Below, one piece after another: positions 1 through 10,983 of a stretch of 64,000 bases of DNA. A model generated the notes under the pieces. The model worked only from the letters and a program-made list of their open reading frames with translations. It was not told where the DNA came from and ran no database searches. Numbering within the stretch: the stretch's first letter is position 1; every line of letters starts with the position of its first letter. A program made the position numbers and the translations under genes. The stretch is from Capra hircus (Eukaryota; Chordata; Mammalia; Artiodactyla; Bovidae), in NCBI RefSeq assembly GCF_001704415.2, contig NC_030811.1:80370069-80434068 (forward strand). Direction: 5' to 3'.

Positions 1-68
1 ATGGACAGAGGTTACAGTCCATTGGGTCACAGAGTCAGACACAGCTGAGCTAAACACTTTCACACTTT
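1..68 (+). repeat. Bov-tA SINE, 3' part
   Basis: The window opens inside a ruminant SINE. The typical 3' block is visible: GGACAGAGG, then a cagtccattgggtcacagagtcagacac-like stretch ending in ctgagctaaacac. The tRNA-derived head lies outside the window. Confidence 0.85.
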
Positions 69-583
69 CAGACAATCACAAAAGTTTGAGAGACAAGTAA
101 ATGTTAGTTCAAGGTTGAACAATTAAGGTTCATCTCCTACATAAGACCATTCCTTCAATACTAAGGGAGGTAGCTATTTCATATAATACACAGAAACAAA
201 GAGTCAAGCAAAATGAGGAAACAAGAACATGCTCCAAACAAAGAACAAAATAAAACCTCAGAAAAAAATCTGAATTAAATGGAGATGAGAAATATATCTG
301 ATAAACAGTTCAAAGCATAAATCATAAAGATGCTCACTGAATTTAGAAGACTGATGAAGACAGTGAGAACCTGAACAATACAGAAAAGATAAGAAAGTAC
401 AAAACAGAAGTCTCAGAATTAAGGAATATACAAACTGAACTGAAAAATACAGTAGAAGGTTTCAACAGCAGACAAGATCAGACAGAAGAAAGAATCAGTG
501 ATCTGGTGACAGGGCAGTAGAATTCACCCAAACAGGGAAACAAAACAAAAAAAAAAAGAATTTTAAAAAGTTAAGATAGCTTT

Positions 584-709
584 GCAGGAAATGGCTACCC
601 ACTCCAGTACTCTTGCCTGGAAAATCCCATGGATGGAGGAGCCTGGTAGGCTACAGTCCACGGGGTTACAAAGAGTCAGACACGACTGAGCGAATTCACT
701 TCACTTCAC
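584..709 (+). repeat. Bov-tA/Bov-A SINE, 5'-truncated
   Basis: Ruminant SINE body without the tRNA head: ggaaatggctacccactcc, cttgcctgg, cctggtaggctacagtcca and agtcagacacgactgagcg. It is inserted in the old L1, which continues on both sides. Confidence 0.85.
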
Positions 710-1501
710 AGTACCTGTATGACAACATGAAAAGGGGTAACATTTGCTTAACCAGGGTCCCAGAAGTAAAAGAAGGAGAGAAAAGGCAGGAACTTTATTC
801 AAAGAAATAACGGTTGAAAACTTCCCTAATTTTGGAACAGGACGTCCAGATCCAAGAATCCCTGAAAGTTTCAAATAAGAACCCAAGAGATCCACACAAT
901 GGCACAGTGTAATTATAAGGTCAAATTTAAAGATCACAAAAGAATCTTAAAAACAGCAAGAAAGGGGGAAAAAAAGCAACTTGTTACATTGTTACATATA
1001 ATGGGCTCCCTCTAAGACTTATCTGCAGAATTTTCAGCAAAACTCTTTCAAGGACAAAAGAGAGTAGCATGGTATATTCAAGATGCTGAAAGGAGAGAAA
1101 AAAAAAAAAAAAACTTCCAACCAAAAATACTCTACCCCACAAGGTTATCATCCTGAACCAAAGGAAAGATAAAAGTTTTCCAGTCAGGAAAAAACCAAAG
1201 GAGTTCACAACCAATAAACTGGCCTTATAAGAAAAGTTAAAGGAACTTCATTAAGCTGAAAAGAAAGGGGACCAATAGGTAACAAGAAAACATATGAAAA
1301 TAAAAATCTCACTGGTACATAAAAGGTAAGAAACAAATCTGAGCATAACAGTAAAGAAAGCCACAAAACACAAAGGAAGATACCCTGTAAAAGCCTATAT
1401 GGGAAAATAATCTAAGGGAAAGAAAGGAGTAGATATATGTATACACATCCCTGATTTAATGCACTCTACAACAGGAACTAACGCAATACTGTAAGTCAGC
1501 T

Positions 1502-1723
1502 GTGAGGTGTGTGCTGAATGGCTCAGTCATTTCAACTCTTTGTTTCCCCATGGACTGTAGCCTGCCTGGCTCCTCTGTCCATGTGATTCTCCAGGCAAGA
1601 ATACTGGAGTGGGGTGCCATTCCCTCCTCCAGGGAATATTTCTGACCCAGGTATCAAATCTGCATATTCTGTGTCTCCTGCATTGACAGATGGATTTTTC
1701 AACACTGAGTCATCTGGGAAGCC
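1502..1723 (-). repeat. Bov-tA SINE in L1
   Basis: Full-length ruminant SINE in reverse, ending at right with the head complement (catctgggaagccc). It is flanked by ctgtaagtcagct (1489-1501) and ctgtaaatcagct (1724-1736), a 13-bp target-site duplication with one mismatch. This marks a clean retrotransposition into the older L1. Confidence 0.92.
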
Positions 1724-2753
1724 CTGTAAATCAGCTATATTCCAATAAAAATTGGAAAAAATAACTATCAAGCAATAAAAAAAGAAACAAACAACAACAA
1801 ATGGACAAGGGAGGAGAATAAGAGAAGAAAGGCAGAGAAAATAGCAAGAAAACAATTATTAATAGAAAAATCATACAGACTTCTTTAATATTACTTTAAA
1901 TATAAATGGAATAAATTCTATAATCAAAATACACAGAATGGCTGAATGGATTAAAAACAAGACCCAACTACATGTTTCTTACAAGAGGTTGACTTCAGAT
2001 GTAAGGCATACATACACTAAATGTTAAGGGATGAAAAAAAAGATGTTCTTTGCAAACAGAAACCAAAAGAAAGTTGGAGTAGATATATTTATATCAGACA
2101 AAATAGACTTTAAACCAAGAATGTAAAAAATAAAACAAAGATGGTTATTATACGATAAAGTTGTCAAACCAACAAAAAAAGATATAATATTTATAATATT
2201 TATTCATCTAAAATAGGAGTACCTAAATATATAAAGCAAATATTAACAGTCCTAAAGGGAGAAAATGACAGCAATATAAAAGGAGATAATTGTAATATCT
2301 CCTTTAAATCAATGAATAGATCATCCCAACATAAAATCAACAGAAATCAGTCTTGAACAAAACATTAAACCAGAAAGACTTAACAGATATATATAGAACA
2401 TTCTATCTAAAAGCATCATAATAAACATTCTTCTCAAGGGCACAAGAAATATTTTTTCAGGATAGATCACATTTTAGGTCATATGCATTTAAGAAGACTG
2501 AAATAAAATCAAGTCTCTTTCTGATCACAATGGTATAAGACTAGAAATCAATTACAAGAAAAATCTGAGAAACAAAAACAAAACTCTGCAAATAGGTGGA
2601 GATTAAACATGTTACTGAACAACTTGAACACAACTTAGCAGTTAAACAACAACAACTAAACAACCAACTGGTCAATGAAAAAATCAAAAGAAAAATTAAG
2701 AAAATATCTCGGGACACACGAAAATGGAAATACAACACACCAAAATCTATCAT

Positions 2754-2879
2754 GCTAGGCTATGCTATACTAAGTCCCTTCAGTCATGTCCGACTCTTTG
2801 CAACCCCATGGACTGTAGCCCACCAGGCTCCTCTGTCCAAGGGATTCTCCAGGCAAGAATACTGGAGTGGGCTGCCATG
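2754..2879 (-). repeat. Bov-tA/Bov-A SINE in L1
   Basis: Reverse-orientation SINE body with no tRNA head, flanked by perfect 12-bp direct repeats aaaatctatcat at 2742-2753 and 2880-2891. Confidence 0.92.
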
Positions 2880-3218
2880 AAAATCTATCATAAAGGACAC
2901 CAAACACACACACAAATTATAGGCCAATATCCCAGATGAACATAGGTACAAACATCATCAACAAACTATCAGCAGACAGAATTCAACAATACATTAACAG
3001 AAGCATACACCACAATCAACTGGGAGTTATTCTAGGGATGTAAGAATGGTTCAATACCTGCAAAACAATCATCATGATATACCACAGTATCAAAATGAAG
3101 GAGAAAACCCAGAAAAACTGATTGTCTTAAAGAGATGCACAGAAAGTATTTGACAAAATTCAACATTCATTTACAAGAAATATTAAGCGTAGGAATACAG
3201 GGAACATCTTTCAATATG

Positions 3219-3745
3219 CTTGCTCCTTGGAAGAAAAGCTATGAGAAACCTAGACAGCACATTAAAAAGCAGAGACGCTACATTGTAAACAAAGGTCCGT
3301 AGAGTCAAAGCTATGGTTTTCCAGTGGTCATGTATGGATGTAAGAGTTGGACCATAAAGAAAGCTGAATGCCAAAGAATTGATGCTTTCGAACTGTGGTG
3401 CTGGAGAAGGCTCTGGAGAGTCCCTTGGACTGCAAGGAGATCAAAGCAGTCAATCCTAAAGGAAATCAACCCTGAACATTCATTGGAAGGACTGATGCTA
3501 GAGATGAAACTCTACTACTTTGGCCACCTGATGTGAAGAACCGAATCACTGGAAAAGACCTGGATGCTAGGAAAGATAGAAGGCAGGAAGAGAAGGGGAC
3601 AACAGAGGACAAGATCATTGGACGGCATCATTGACTCAATGGACATGAGTTTGAGCAAGCTCTGGGAGACAGTGAAGGACAGGGAACCTTGTGAGCTGCA
3701 GTCCATGGGGTTGCAAAGAGTCAGACATGACTGACAGACTGACTG
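3219..3745 (+). repeat. BovB LINE 3' fragment
   Basis: 5'-truncated RTE-clade BovB. The translated pieces show the C-terminal part of the BovB protein after the reverse transcriptase core (VMYGCKSWTIKKAECQRIDA, then WCWRRLWRVPWTARRS). It ends in the BovB 3' block (gcaaagagtcagacatgactgac). It carries a stop after the GHLM motif and is not coding. Confidence 0.9.
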
Positions 3746-5116
3746 AACATTAACAATTTAATATTAGCAATCAAAACATGTTCTGTCTATTTATGTACAT
3801 AGCCTTGCTTTTCCTTACGAACCTTATTGGTCCTAAAGATTTTCTGGAAAGAATATGACAATAATGTTATGAAATATGAATCCATAAACTACTGTGTTTT
3901 TTCAAGAAAAATTCAATTCAAACAAAAATAATTTGCATGAACTTTTTATTCATTTGAAAAGCTATTTGGCATAAAATTTTATGAAACACAGTATCTAATC
4001 GGAATAACAGCTCTTTTAACATTCAAGATTTATCCAGCATACATAATTATTTAATAACACCTGAAGTATATTCTCCCCTAGGAGTGATAACCATCTGGGT
4101 GACCTTGTGCTAGAGTAATAGGGAAGGCAAATCTGTAAGTCACTGTTCCCCAAATGCTATCACTCCATCACTCCGCCACCACAAGAAGGGACAGAATGTG
4201 TATGGGAGAAGAGATCTCTTATTTCACACACCTTTAAACTGACTGTGATTCTTAACTGGACAGTAAGACAAAACTGAAAGGATTCTTCTAATGGGTCACT
4301 CAGAAATTTTAAACTATTAATAAATGAAAGAAACTATATATGTCAACCCTGTAAAAAAATTCTATACCTTTAGTAACCTATTCAGTGTGATACTCAGACA
4401 AATCATAATAAGATCACTGAGACACTTTAAGTAACAAGAAATTTGGAACAAGACTTCAAGCAGGTACAGTCAAATCAGTTAAGAAAATTACTATGACCAA
4501 ATGATTAAAATTTATACATTTTAAACAACTGGTTTTTCTCAAGATACTTTTCCTATTACATAGTTAATTTTTGGAGGGGTTTTTTGTTATTAATTTATAA
4601 ATTGTGGGATTTCATTATCCTTGGTGATATATATTTTTAAAACAGTATCCAAATTAAGTGAATTCTATCTAGTTATTTCCAAGTAAGACTCTTGGGAAGA
4701 ATAAAATAGGAATTATAAGATTTTTAGATAGTTATCTAATCATGCTGTATTCGGCATATGTTATAAATTAAGTATTATTCTATAAGATTTTTTTTTAATT
4801 TCAGAGAACTTAAAATTTTAGATATACAGTATTTTTAAAAGTTCATCATAATTTCCAGTCATGTTGTAAACAGTAGTCATTATCCTATAAGATACTGAAG
4901 TCTGATTTCAAAAGACTGTATTACTTAATTTCCTCTTTAAAAGATAAAATGTAACTGTCTTTTCAAAAACAGCCTTGATGAACTATCTCTAGTGACAAAC
5001 TTGTTTCTAACAGTTAAATATTCAAGCTTAAGTTTCAGTTTAAAATTTTTTAATTAGTTTCAGTGTAACAGAAAGCAGGTTTAGATACCTAATCTATGCG
5101 ATCACTTCATCTTCCT
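3746..5116. other. SEMA3C intron 2, no feature seen
   Basis: AT-rich, apparently low-copy sequence with no long open frame and no repeat I can name. From the placement of exon 2 it is inferred to be intronic. Confidence 0.55.
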
Positions 5117-5237
5117 ACGCATGCATGCTAAGTCGCTTCAGTCGTGTCTGACTCTGTGCGACCCTGTGGACAGCAGCCCACCAGTCTCCTCTGTCCACGG
5201 ACTTCTCTAGGCAAGAATACTGGAGTGGGTTGCCATG
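5117..5237 (-). repeat. Bov-tA/Bov-A SINE, 5'-truncated
   Basis: Reverse-orientation SINE: gctaagtcgcttcagtcgtg, then accctgtggacagcagccc and caagaatactggagtgggtt. The tRNA head is missing. Confidence 0.9.
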
Positions 5238-5339
5238 TCATCTTCCTATATACTGAGAGAAATACAGAAAACAGGGAGGGAATTGCACTGCTCCTTAATG
5301 CCTTTATTTTTTTACTTGATTAGATAATTCATAGCTCTA

Positions 5340-5551
5340 GGGCTTCCCTGGTGGCTCAGTGGTAAAGAGTCCACCTGCAATGCAGGAGATGGAGGTTCAA
5401 CCCCTGGGTCTAGAAGATCCCCTGAGGAAGGAAATGGTAATCCACTTCAGCATTCTTGCCTGGGAAACGTCACAGACAGAGGAGCCTATGGGCAGCCCAT
5501 GGGGTTGCAGAAAAGTCAGAAACAACTTGTGAGTAAACAACAACAACAATT
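5340..5551 (+). repeat. Bov-tA SINE, full length
   Basis: Begins with the tRNA-Glu-derived head (gggcttccctggtggctcag) carrying the B-box-like ggaggttcaacccc, and ends in an acaacaacaac tail. Possible imperfect duplication aattcata/aattcaca at the ends. Confidence 0.93.
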
Positions 5552-5608
5552 CACAGTTTTCATCCTGGGAGAAGAGGTGAAAGCAGCCAGCAAGTTGTGT
5601 TAGTAATT

Positions 5609-5627
5609 AAAAAAAAAAAAAAAAAAA
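5609..5627. repeat. A homopolymer, 19 A
   Basis: Uninterrupted run of A, probably a length-variable site. No retroelement body recognised directly upstream. Confidence 0.9.
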
Positions 5628-6776
5628 GACATTTCAAAAGGTCTTTTTTCTTCCCAACTTGATAGCCACGGGTTCTTGAGGGGAATGGCTAATTCAGAAG
5701 CTAAGGAAACAATCAGAAGCTCACACACTCTAAGTTCCAAATAAGGCTCCTTCAGTGCTTGTGATGACCCTGGGGAAAGTGCTGGTGATTTAAGAAACTA
5801 AGAAAAAAGATGGACATTTGACTCATAATTGTCAGTCATACTGCTGTTTGAAATTCAAAATAACAGAGTTTCAAAGGCTCACAGCTATATAAGGCCTGAG
5901 TATACTGTTTCTCAAATGAATGAAAATATGCCCAGTGACACTAATGTTTATGCAGAGATAAAGCTGAAAGGAGCAATAAAAATATAAGTGACTCTGACTG
6001 GCAAGATGATCTTCCTGATCCATCTCTTATTCCATCTGTCCAATTATTTTGTGTTACATGACGACCAAAATCATCCATCTCCAAGTCTTTTATATTATAT
6101 ACATTAAAGCTCACACACACATTTGGCAAACCATTCCCTCAGAGGACCTTAATATGCCTTTCATGTTCATGAATATTTGAAATCACACTCATTTTCCAAG
6201 ATTAGGAAAAGAGCATTTGCATATAACAGCAATCCAAAGCATATTATTTTAGGTCCTTTTTAATTACTTAGGAGAGTTTGCCAACCTCAGGATCTCCTCA
6301 TGGAAATAGAAGAACACCATTAGAACAATATATGGAGAGACCTAGTCTTGAATTTAAGGCTCAAAAGGTATTAGAAAAAAATTTCAATAACTAAACCTGC
6401 ACAGCTCTTTCTATGGATGAGAAGTTCCATATAAGGGGTATTCCTCATCAAAGGTAAATGACTACTAAGCTTAAAGATCTTAGGCTTTGGAGTCCTCACC
6501 ATCTCCTCATGAATGTACATGTAAACACAGAAGGAACTTCAAAAAAGGGCAGAATCCATTTCAAACATTTTCATAAGCAAATGAAATAGAGGGTTTTGTC
6601 TGGTAATCAATAATTTAAAACAGCCACATCATCCAAAAAGCAATTCAGTAGACATTTTTTAATGCTAATCAATACTCAATTATTATTTTACTCTCCTTAC
6701 TAATTTTTGTATCTGGATTAAGAAAAAAAAAAAAAGACTTCAAAATTTTTCTCAGATTGTTTATCAACTTTCTTAC
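5628..6776. other. SEMA3C intron 2, next to the donor
   Basis: No repeat family or second exon recognised. The minus-strand donor GTAAG at 6776-6772 begins the intron. The next coding exon expected for SEMA3C is not present to the left within the window, so intron 2 exceeds 6.7 kb. Confidence 0.6.
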
Positions 6777-6879
6777 CATCAAATGTTAAGTAAACTCTTG
6801 CTTGGGGCTGAGACGATCCTTTCACATAGGTAGAACAAACAAATACTCCAACCAAGAGGCAAACTGCCTGGAATGCCAT
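6777..6879 (-). CDS. SEMA3C: Semaphorin 3C, first coding segment (partial)
   Basis: SEMA3C is a secreted class 3 semaphorin that signals through neuropilin/plexin receptors in axon guidance, neural crest migration into the cardiac outflow tract, and vessel patterning. Only the first 34 codons plus one base are here. The ATG is at 6879-6877. The peptide begins MAFQAVCLLVGVFVCSTYVK, a basic-free start followed by a hydrophobic signal-peptide core, and continues through SSQPQARVYLTFD, which I recognise as the mature SEMA3C N-terminus. It differs from the human signal peptide at several residues, while the mature start looks unchanged. The frame is interrupted after one base of codon 35 at a GTAAG donor (6776-6772), as expected for a phase-1 junction before the sema domain. 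The sema domain, PSI, Ig and basic tail exons lie beyond the left edge. A retrocopy is excluded because introns flank the exon on both sides. Confidence 0.93.
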
Positions 6880-6917
6880 TTCTTCAGATTTGCAAGTTAA
6901 TATCCAAGGGAAAATAC
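6777..6917 (-). other. SEMA3C: SEMA3C exon 2 (5' UTR end plus start codon)
   Basis: The exon is bounded on the minus strand by an acceptor after the pyrimidine-rich tract ttattatctttattgtaaag (AG at 6919-6918) and by a GTAAG donor at 6776. It holds 38 bases of 5' leader with no ATG, then the start codon in context gaagaaATGG, with A at -3 and G at +4, a good Kozak match. The acceptor is inferred; another AG nearby cannot be ruled out without transcript data. Confidence 0.8.
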
Positions 6918-8926
6918 CTTTACAATAAAGATAATAAGTTTGTTATATTTTACTTCACACTTTAGGAGCACACACCCACCCATACACACAAAACCTGCAA
7001 TCTAGACAGCACCTTATTCACAAAGACATATCTGAACTTTCAGAGTCATGCAAACAGTAGGAGGTGCTGTGACCTTCTGTCTTACATGTGAAAATTTGGA
7101 TTTGAATTCATTTGTGTCTGGAAGTCTTTGTTAAAAGTGAAATTATTTCATCATCCAGCAAAATAATGTGAATATTAAACAAAGCAGCCAGGAAAATGTT
7201 GTCAATTCCCAAAGGAAAAACCAATATTTAAACTTGTTATTCTCTTTAAACAACAACAACAAAAAACACATTACATTGAAAAGATTTGAGAATGGTGCCA
7301 ATAGGGATTAAGAGATGGAAACTTCTCTTTCTACCATAAATACAGTAGCAGTAGAAAAACGTCACATAAAATTTCACTTCCACACACTCATTAGCTCTTT
7401 GGAGTAACCATCTCTGAAATGATAGTTCTACACAAAAATCTACCAGGGCTCAATTCCTCATCACTTATATCACTGGAATTAGTTATCTGCCAGTTTATAC
7501 AGATGACCATACAGCTGTTAAATGATGTAGATGAGGTAACCATGAATTTGTGCCAAATACAAACCAATGACCTAGTGGTGAGCAATCCAGTGAACCATGT
7601 ATCCCTCAATGCTTTTTTAAAATAAATCACCTAGAAAGTGGGCTGTCAAAATTTCAAAGGATAAATCAGAGGGACAGGTATTACTGTTTAAAACCATATC
7701 TATATAATTGATATATGCTATTAACTAATGTCTGAACACCAGAGATCACATGTGTAATATCAAATCTATAGGAGCTCCAGTAGCCACATGCAAAGTAAAC
7801 TCAGGACCATCAAAAAGAAAAATCATTTTGAGTCTAACACAATTATACAATGAGATGACATGACAGAGTTTAATCTAGAAATTTATTTTTACAGGTTATA
7901 ACAATACTGATCTTCAATAGTATGTGGCTTTTAAAAGTAAAATCTTACCACAATTATTCAATAAAGAAATGCCAATAAAATTTGACAAGTAATACAGTAC
8001 AGGAGCAATAGAGAAGCTTCAGTAATACAGAATCAAAGGAACAATTAAACTGAATATGCCACTGTAAACAAAACTTATATTGATTTCTTAGGTGGTACAT
8101 GTAAGAGGTAGAAAAAAAATTCTATGCTTCTTTTACCACACAGATGGAGAAAACCCTAGAGATGTTTGTGTTCCTAATTTTCAAAAGAAACACTTTCTTC
8201 CTGCTTCCACAACCTCTTCACCTTGTTATCCCTAAATTAACTTGAAAGAAAACTGATTTTATAGGGTGATTTTCCCTTAGTAATTTGCTCCCTGGTTTTG
8301 TTGACTTTAAATTCCCTACCAAATATATAAATATGCCTAACCTTTGCCTCTGTATTAAGCAGGACAATAAATACACATTTTTACATACTGCTATTATCAA
8401 TATCTTATCTGATATGTCCCTATGAAAGCAACATATGCCACAAATTGCAAAAAATAACATTGGAGATGAAATGACAGGTCAAGTGGAGTGAGTATAAAGA
8501 GCAACGTGATTTCAAGCCATCCAGAGATGAGAAGTGAGGGAAAGTCAAGTATCTAATACATGCCCCCGCCCCTCACATTTTATGACTCTCCCCTTTAACT
8601 CAAACACTTAAGACACGATGCTTACTGTGTTCACTTGTAACGACTGAACACTAATAACATGTAATGAAAGGCCTCTTATAAAATTCTCTCCAGTAATTTT
8701 GCCTTAGAAGACAGGGATACTCAACTTTAAACTCTCCGCAGGTGTCATAACCTAAAAAAACAATTCCAGCCAGGCTCTCTGCTAGGGAAACACTTCCATG
8801 ACAAACTACATGCGCTCTTAAGAAAATGCCCAGATTTGAGAACACGGATGTGTGAAAAGTCTATACACAGATCCAAAGTTGTATTTTGCTAAATTTGTAA
8901 TGCTGAAAACAACGAATCCAGCTTAC
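6918..8926 (-). other. SEMA3C: SEMA3C intron 1
   Basis: About 2 kb between the inferred exon 1 donor (GTAAGC at 8926-8921) and exon 2 acceptor. AT-rich, no interspersed repeat recognised by eye, no other open frame of interest. The absence of SINE or BovB insertions in 2 kb of a repeat-dense window fits a constrained, promoter-proximal first intron. Confidence 0.7.
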
Positions 8927-9300
8927 CGAGGTGGAAAGAGATCAGCGCGGAAAAGTCGTCAATGCGCTACAGGTTTGGATCCTCTTTTCTAGCGCTTTCC
9001 CCAAAAGACCGTAATTTCTAGGGCGTCCCAGCGATGAAATTCTTTCTTTCCTGCCTTCTGAGTTCCTTTGTAAAGGAATCCTCAGCGTTGCCGCGGCGCG
9101 GCACCCGGAGCCCTGCTCCGCGTCGCTCAATCAAGCACTCGGGAGTGAATGGAAAGTGGCCGGCGCAAGGGCGAGCGCTCGGGTGTCCGATTACAGCTAC
9201 GCGGCGCACGGCTCCGGCTGCCCCGGCGCGCCGCCCAGCCAGCTCACATCACCCGCCCAACACACTCGGCCGCATCTCCACCGGCCGCGAGGCCCCACCC
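8927..9300 (-). other. SEMA3C: SEMA3C exon 1, non-coding (start approximate)
   Basis: Inferred 5' UTR exon. Its 3' edge is the minus-strand CTCG|GTAAGC junction at 8927/8926, a strong donor. It sits in the CpG-rich block, and the 38-base leader of exon 2 needs an upstream exon. The 5' edge is not defined by the sequence; a start between about 9150 and 9400 is plausible. From 9246 down to the donor there is no ATG on the minus strand. Confidence 0.65.
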
Positions 9301-9390
9301 AGAGCGCGCCCGCGAGAGGGTGGCAGGGAGCCGCCAGGGCGGGGCCGACCCCAGGACAAGCTGCCCTCGAGATACAGGAATGCGCTGCAG
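8940..9390. promoter_or_regulatory. SEMA3C: CpG island, SEMA3C promoter region
   Basis: CpG dinucleotides are dense here (for example gttgccgcggcgcggc, ccccggcgcgccgcc, ccgcgaggcc) and almost absent in the flanking kilobases. It is the only CpG-rich block not belonging to a SINE. It directly precedes the inferred exon 1 donor and the SEMA3C start codon exon, so it is the likely promoter. No TATA box is evident, consistent with a dispersed CpG-island promoter. Confidence 0.85.
9337..9346 (+). promoter_or_regulatory. GC box (Sp/KLF-type)
   Basis: GGGCGGGGCC is a textbook GC box within the CpG island. A second GC-box-like CCCGCCC lies at 9252-9258. Binding is inferred from the motif only. Confidence 0.55.
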
Positions 9391-10809
9391 CAGGCTAAGG
9401 GGCCAACCAAACAACTCTGCTCCTTTCTCACTCCGCGGTGGAGTGAGCAACTTACAGGGTGTGTTCCAAGGTTTTTGTTTGTTACCGGCTGCTCTGGGAA
9501 GGCATTCAGGATTAAGCTTGGCCTTAACTATCAAAGTGCAAAGCAGTTTTTGCCAGAAAAGGATCACAGCATCCTTTTAAGGCAAGTAGATGGGTTTTTA
9601 AAAGGCATGAGTCTCGTCCTTTTCCTGTAGAACGTTTTCTAAAACCGGTCGACATAAAACAGTCTCATCGCAGAAGTTTATCCTTTTAATGGGTATTGTT
9701 TCCTATTGTGCTTCCTTAATGTCCCCAATGCAGTAACTTTGTCGACCTTTCCACGGTCACTCATATACAATACCCTACCTTCCGGGATACTCCCAAAACA
9801 TAATTATAAGAAATTATTTCACAGTTGTGTAGAAGAAGCCTGTTTTGAATTATACCAACAGAGGTTTACGAATCTAGACATCAAGGGTATATATTTCCAG
9901 CACTACCTTCAGGTAACCTTGTTAAATTCTGGAACTACCGTTGATGTTTAAGTGAAAATTATTTCTCTGGATCACAATTAACTACATATTTGTACTTGGG
10001 GAGGAATGAGCTTCCATCTCCATAAAATGAGCAGGTACTTGCTTAAAAATCACTGTGAGCTACAGCCCAGTAGATGTCACTATACAGAGAGAACATGGAG
10101 TGTAATTTCTCTACCGTGTTTCTTACAATTTTCTTTATGAAATAAGTTAGATCACTAAATTCTTGTAAACTATCATAGAAAATACTTCAGAGAGTGCAAA
10201 ATCTTTGATGGAGTGGGACAGCTGAGCTAAATCTCACTAGAAGGAAGAGAAGAAGTGATTAAGACACATCTTTCATGTATCTAAGCACCACTTCTTATGT
10301 TATGCCACTAACTTTTTCTGTGCAGTGAGATATGAAGGGATTATGCCAAATAAGAATGCAAACTTGTGTTCAAAAATTATATTCCATGACCAATATTATC
10401 TTCAGACACAAACTATGTTTATGAAAGAAATTTCAAATTAAGTGGATCTGTTTTTTAAAAAAAATCTAATACAGTTAAATTATTTTTGTGATAATTAGTG
10501 AAATAAAAATGCGAGCAGCTCCTTGACATGTTTGTAATAATGAATTTAACTGACAAAACATCTGACAGTATTAGAAACCAGATGTAAACATGAGTAAACA
10601 CTATGCATGGTTTTCTCTGAAATACATCTGAAACTGATTAAGATCCGAGTTATAGTGATCATAATTACTTTCCTACTGATGTATTTGTATATATCCTTCA
10701 GCATTTGTAAATTAGGGAGGGAAAAGAATAAATCATTAGAAAGAAGAATGCAGTGAGCATTAACAAACTGTATAATCCTTAATTTCCAAATGTGGAGTCA
10801 TTAGACACT
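9391..10809. other. SEMA3C upstream region, no gene
   Basis: GC content and CpG frequency fall quickly to the AT-rich background. An 81-codon frame at 9706-9951 has no recognisable domain and is probably chance. No repeat recognised; proximal regulatory DNA is possible but not shown. Confidence 0.5.
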
Positions 10810-10983
10810 TGCTGCTGCAGTTGCTTAGTCGCTTTAGTTGTGTCTGACTATGTGTGACCCTATGGACTACAGCTCACCAGGTCAAGAATACTGGAATGGG
10901 TTGCCACACCCTCCTCCAGGGATCAAACCTAGATCTCCTACGTTGCAGGCAGATTCTTTACTGCTGAGCCACCAGAGAAGCCC
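10810..10983 (-). repeat. Bov-tA SINE, internally shortened
   Basis: Reverse-orientation SINE from tgctgcagttgcttagtcg to the head complement gccaccagagaagcc. It is flanked by perfect 11-bp direct repeats cattagacact at 10799-10809 and 10984-10994. The body lacks about 25 bp between caccagg and tcaagaatactgg. Confidence 0.93.

Larger units (their letters stand above)
70..3218 (+). repeat. Ancient L1 (L1M/HAL1-like), ORF1 to early RT, interrupted
   Basis: An old L1 LINE lies in sense orientation inside SEMA3C intron 2. Translated in pieces, about 1100-1240 gives the ORF1p C-terminal block (QPKILYPTRL, then KEFTTNK). About 1930-2740 resembles the ORF2 endonuclease (KVGVDIFISDKIDFKP) and about 2920-3218 the first reverse transcriptase blocks (FDKIQH). 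Stops and frameshifts occur throughout, so it is dead. ORF2 jumps from the end of the endonuclease to the RT across the SINE at 2754-2879, so the linker region is missing. Three SINEs interrupt it and a BovB piece abuts its right end. The subfamily is not determined. Confidence 0.75.

Noticed and set aside
1..6776. Further SEMA3C exons left of exon 2
   Set aside because: I looked on the minus strand for the expected next coding segment after LTFDE and saw no match; the DNA is repeats and AT-rich intron.
8942..9209. 62- and 63-codon minus-strand frames in the SEMA3C leader as upstream ORFs
   Set aside because: They begin with TTG and GTG rather than ATG, so they are not normal eukaryotic uORFs.
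9034..9630. 198-codon plus-strand frame through the CpG island, with overlapping 143- and 107-codon frames
   Set aside because: Stop codons are rare in GC-rich DNA. No domain is recognisable, composition is Ala/Arg/Pro-rich as expected by chance, and the region fits the SEMA3C promoter and exon 1 on the other strand.
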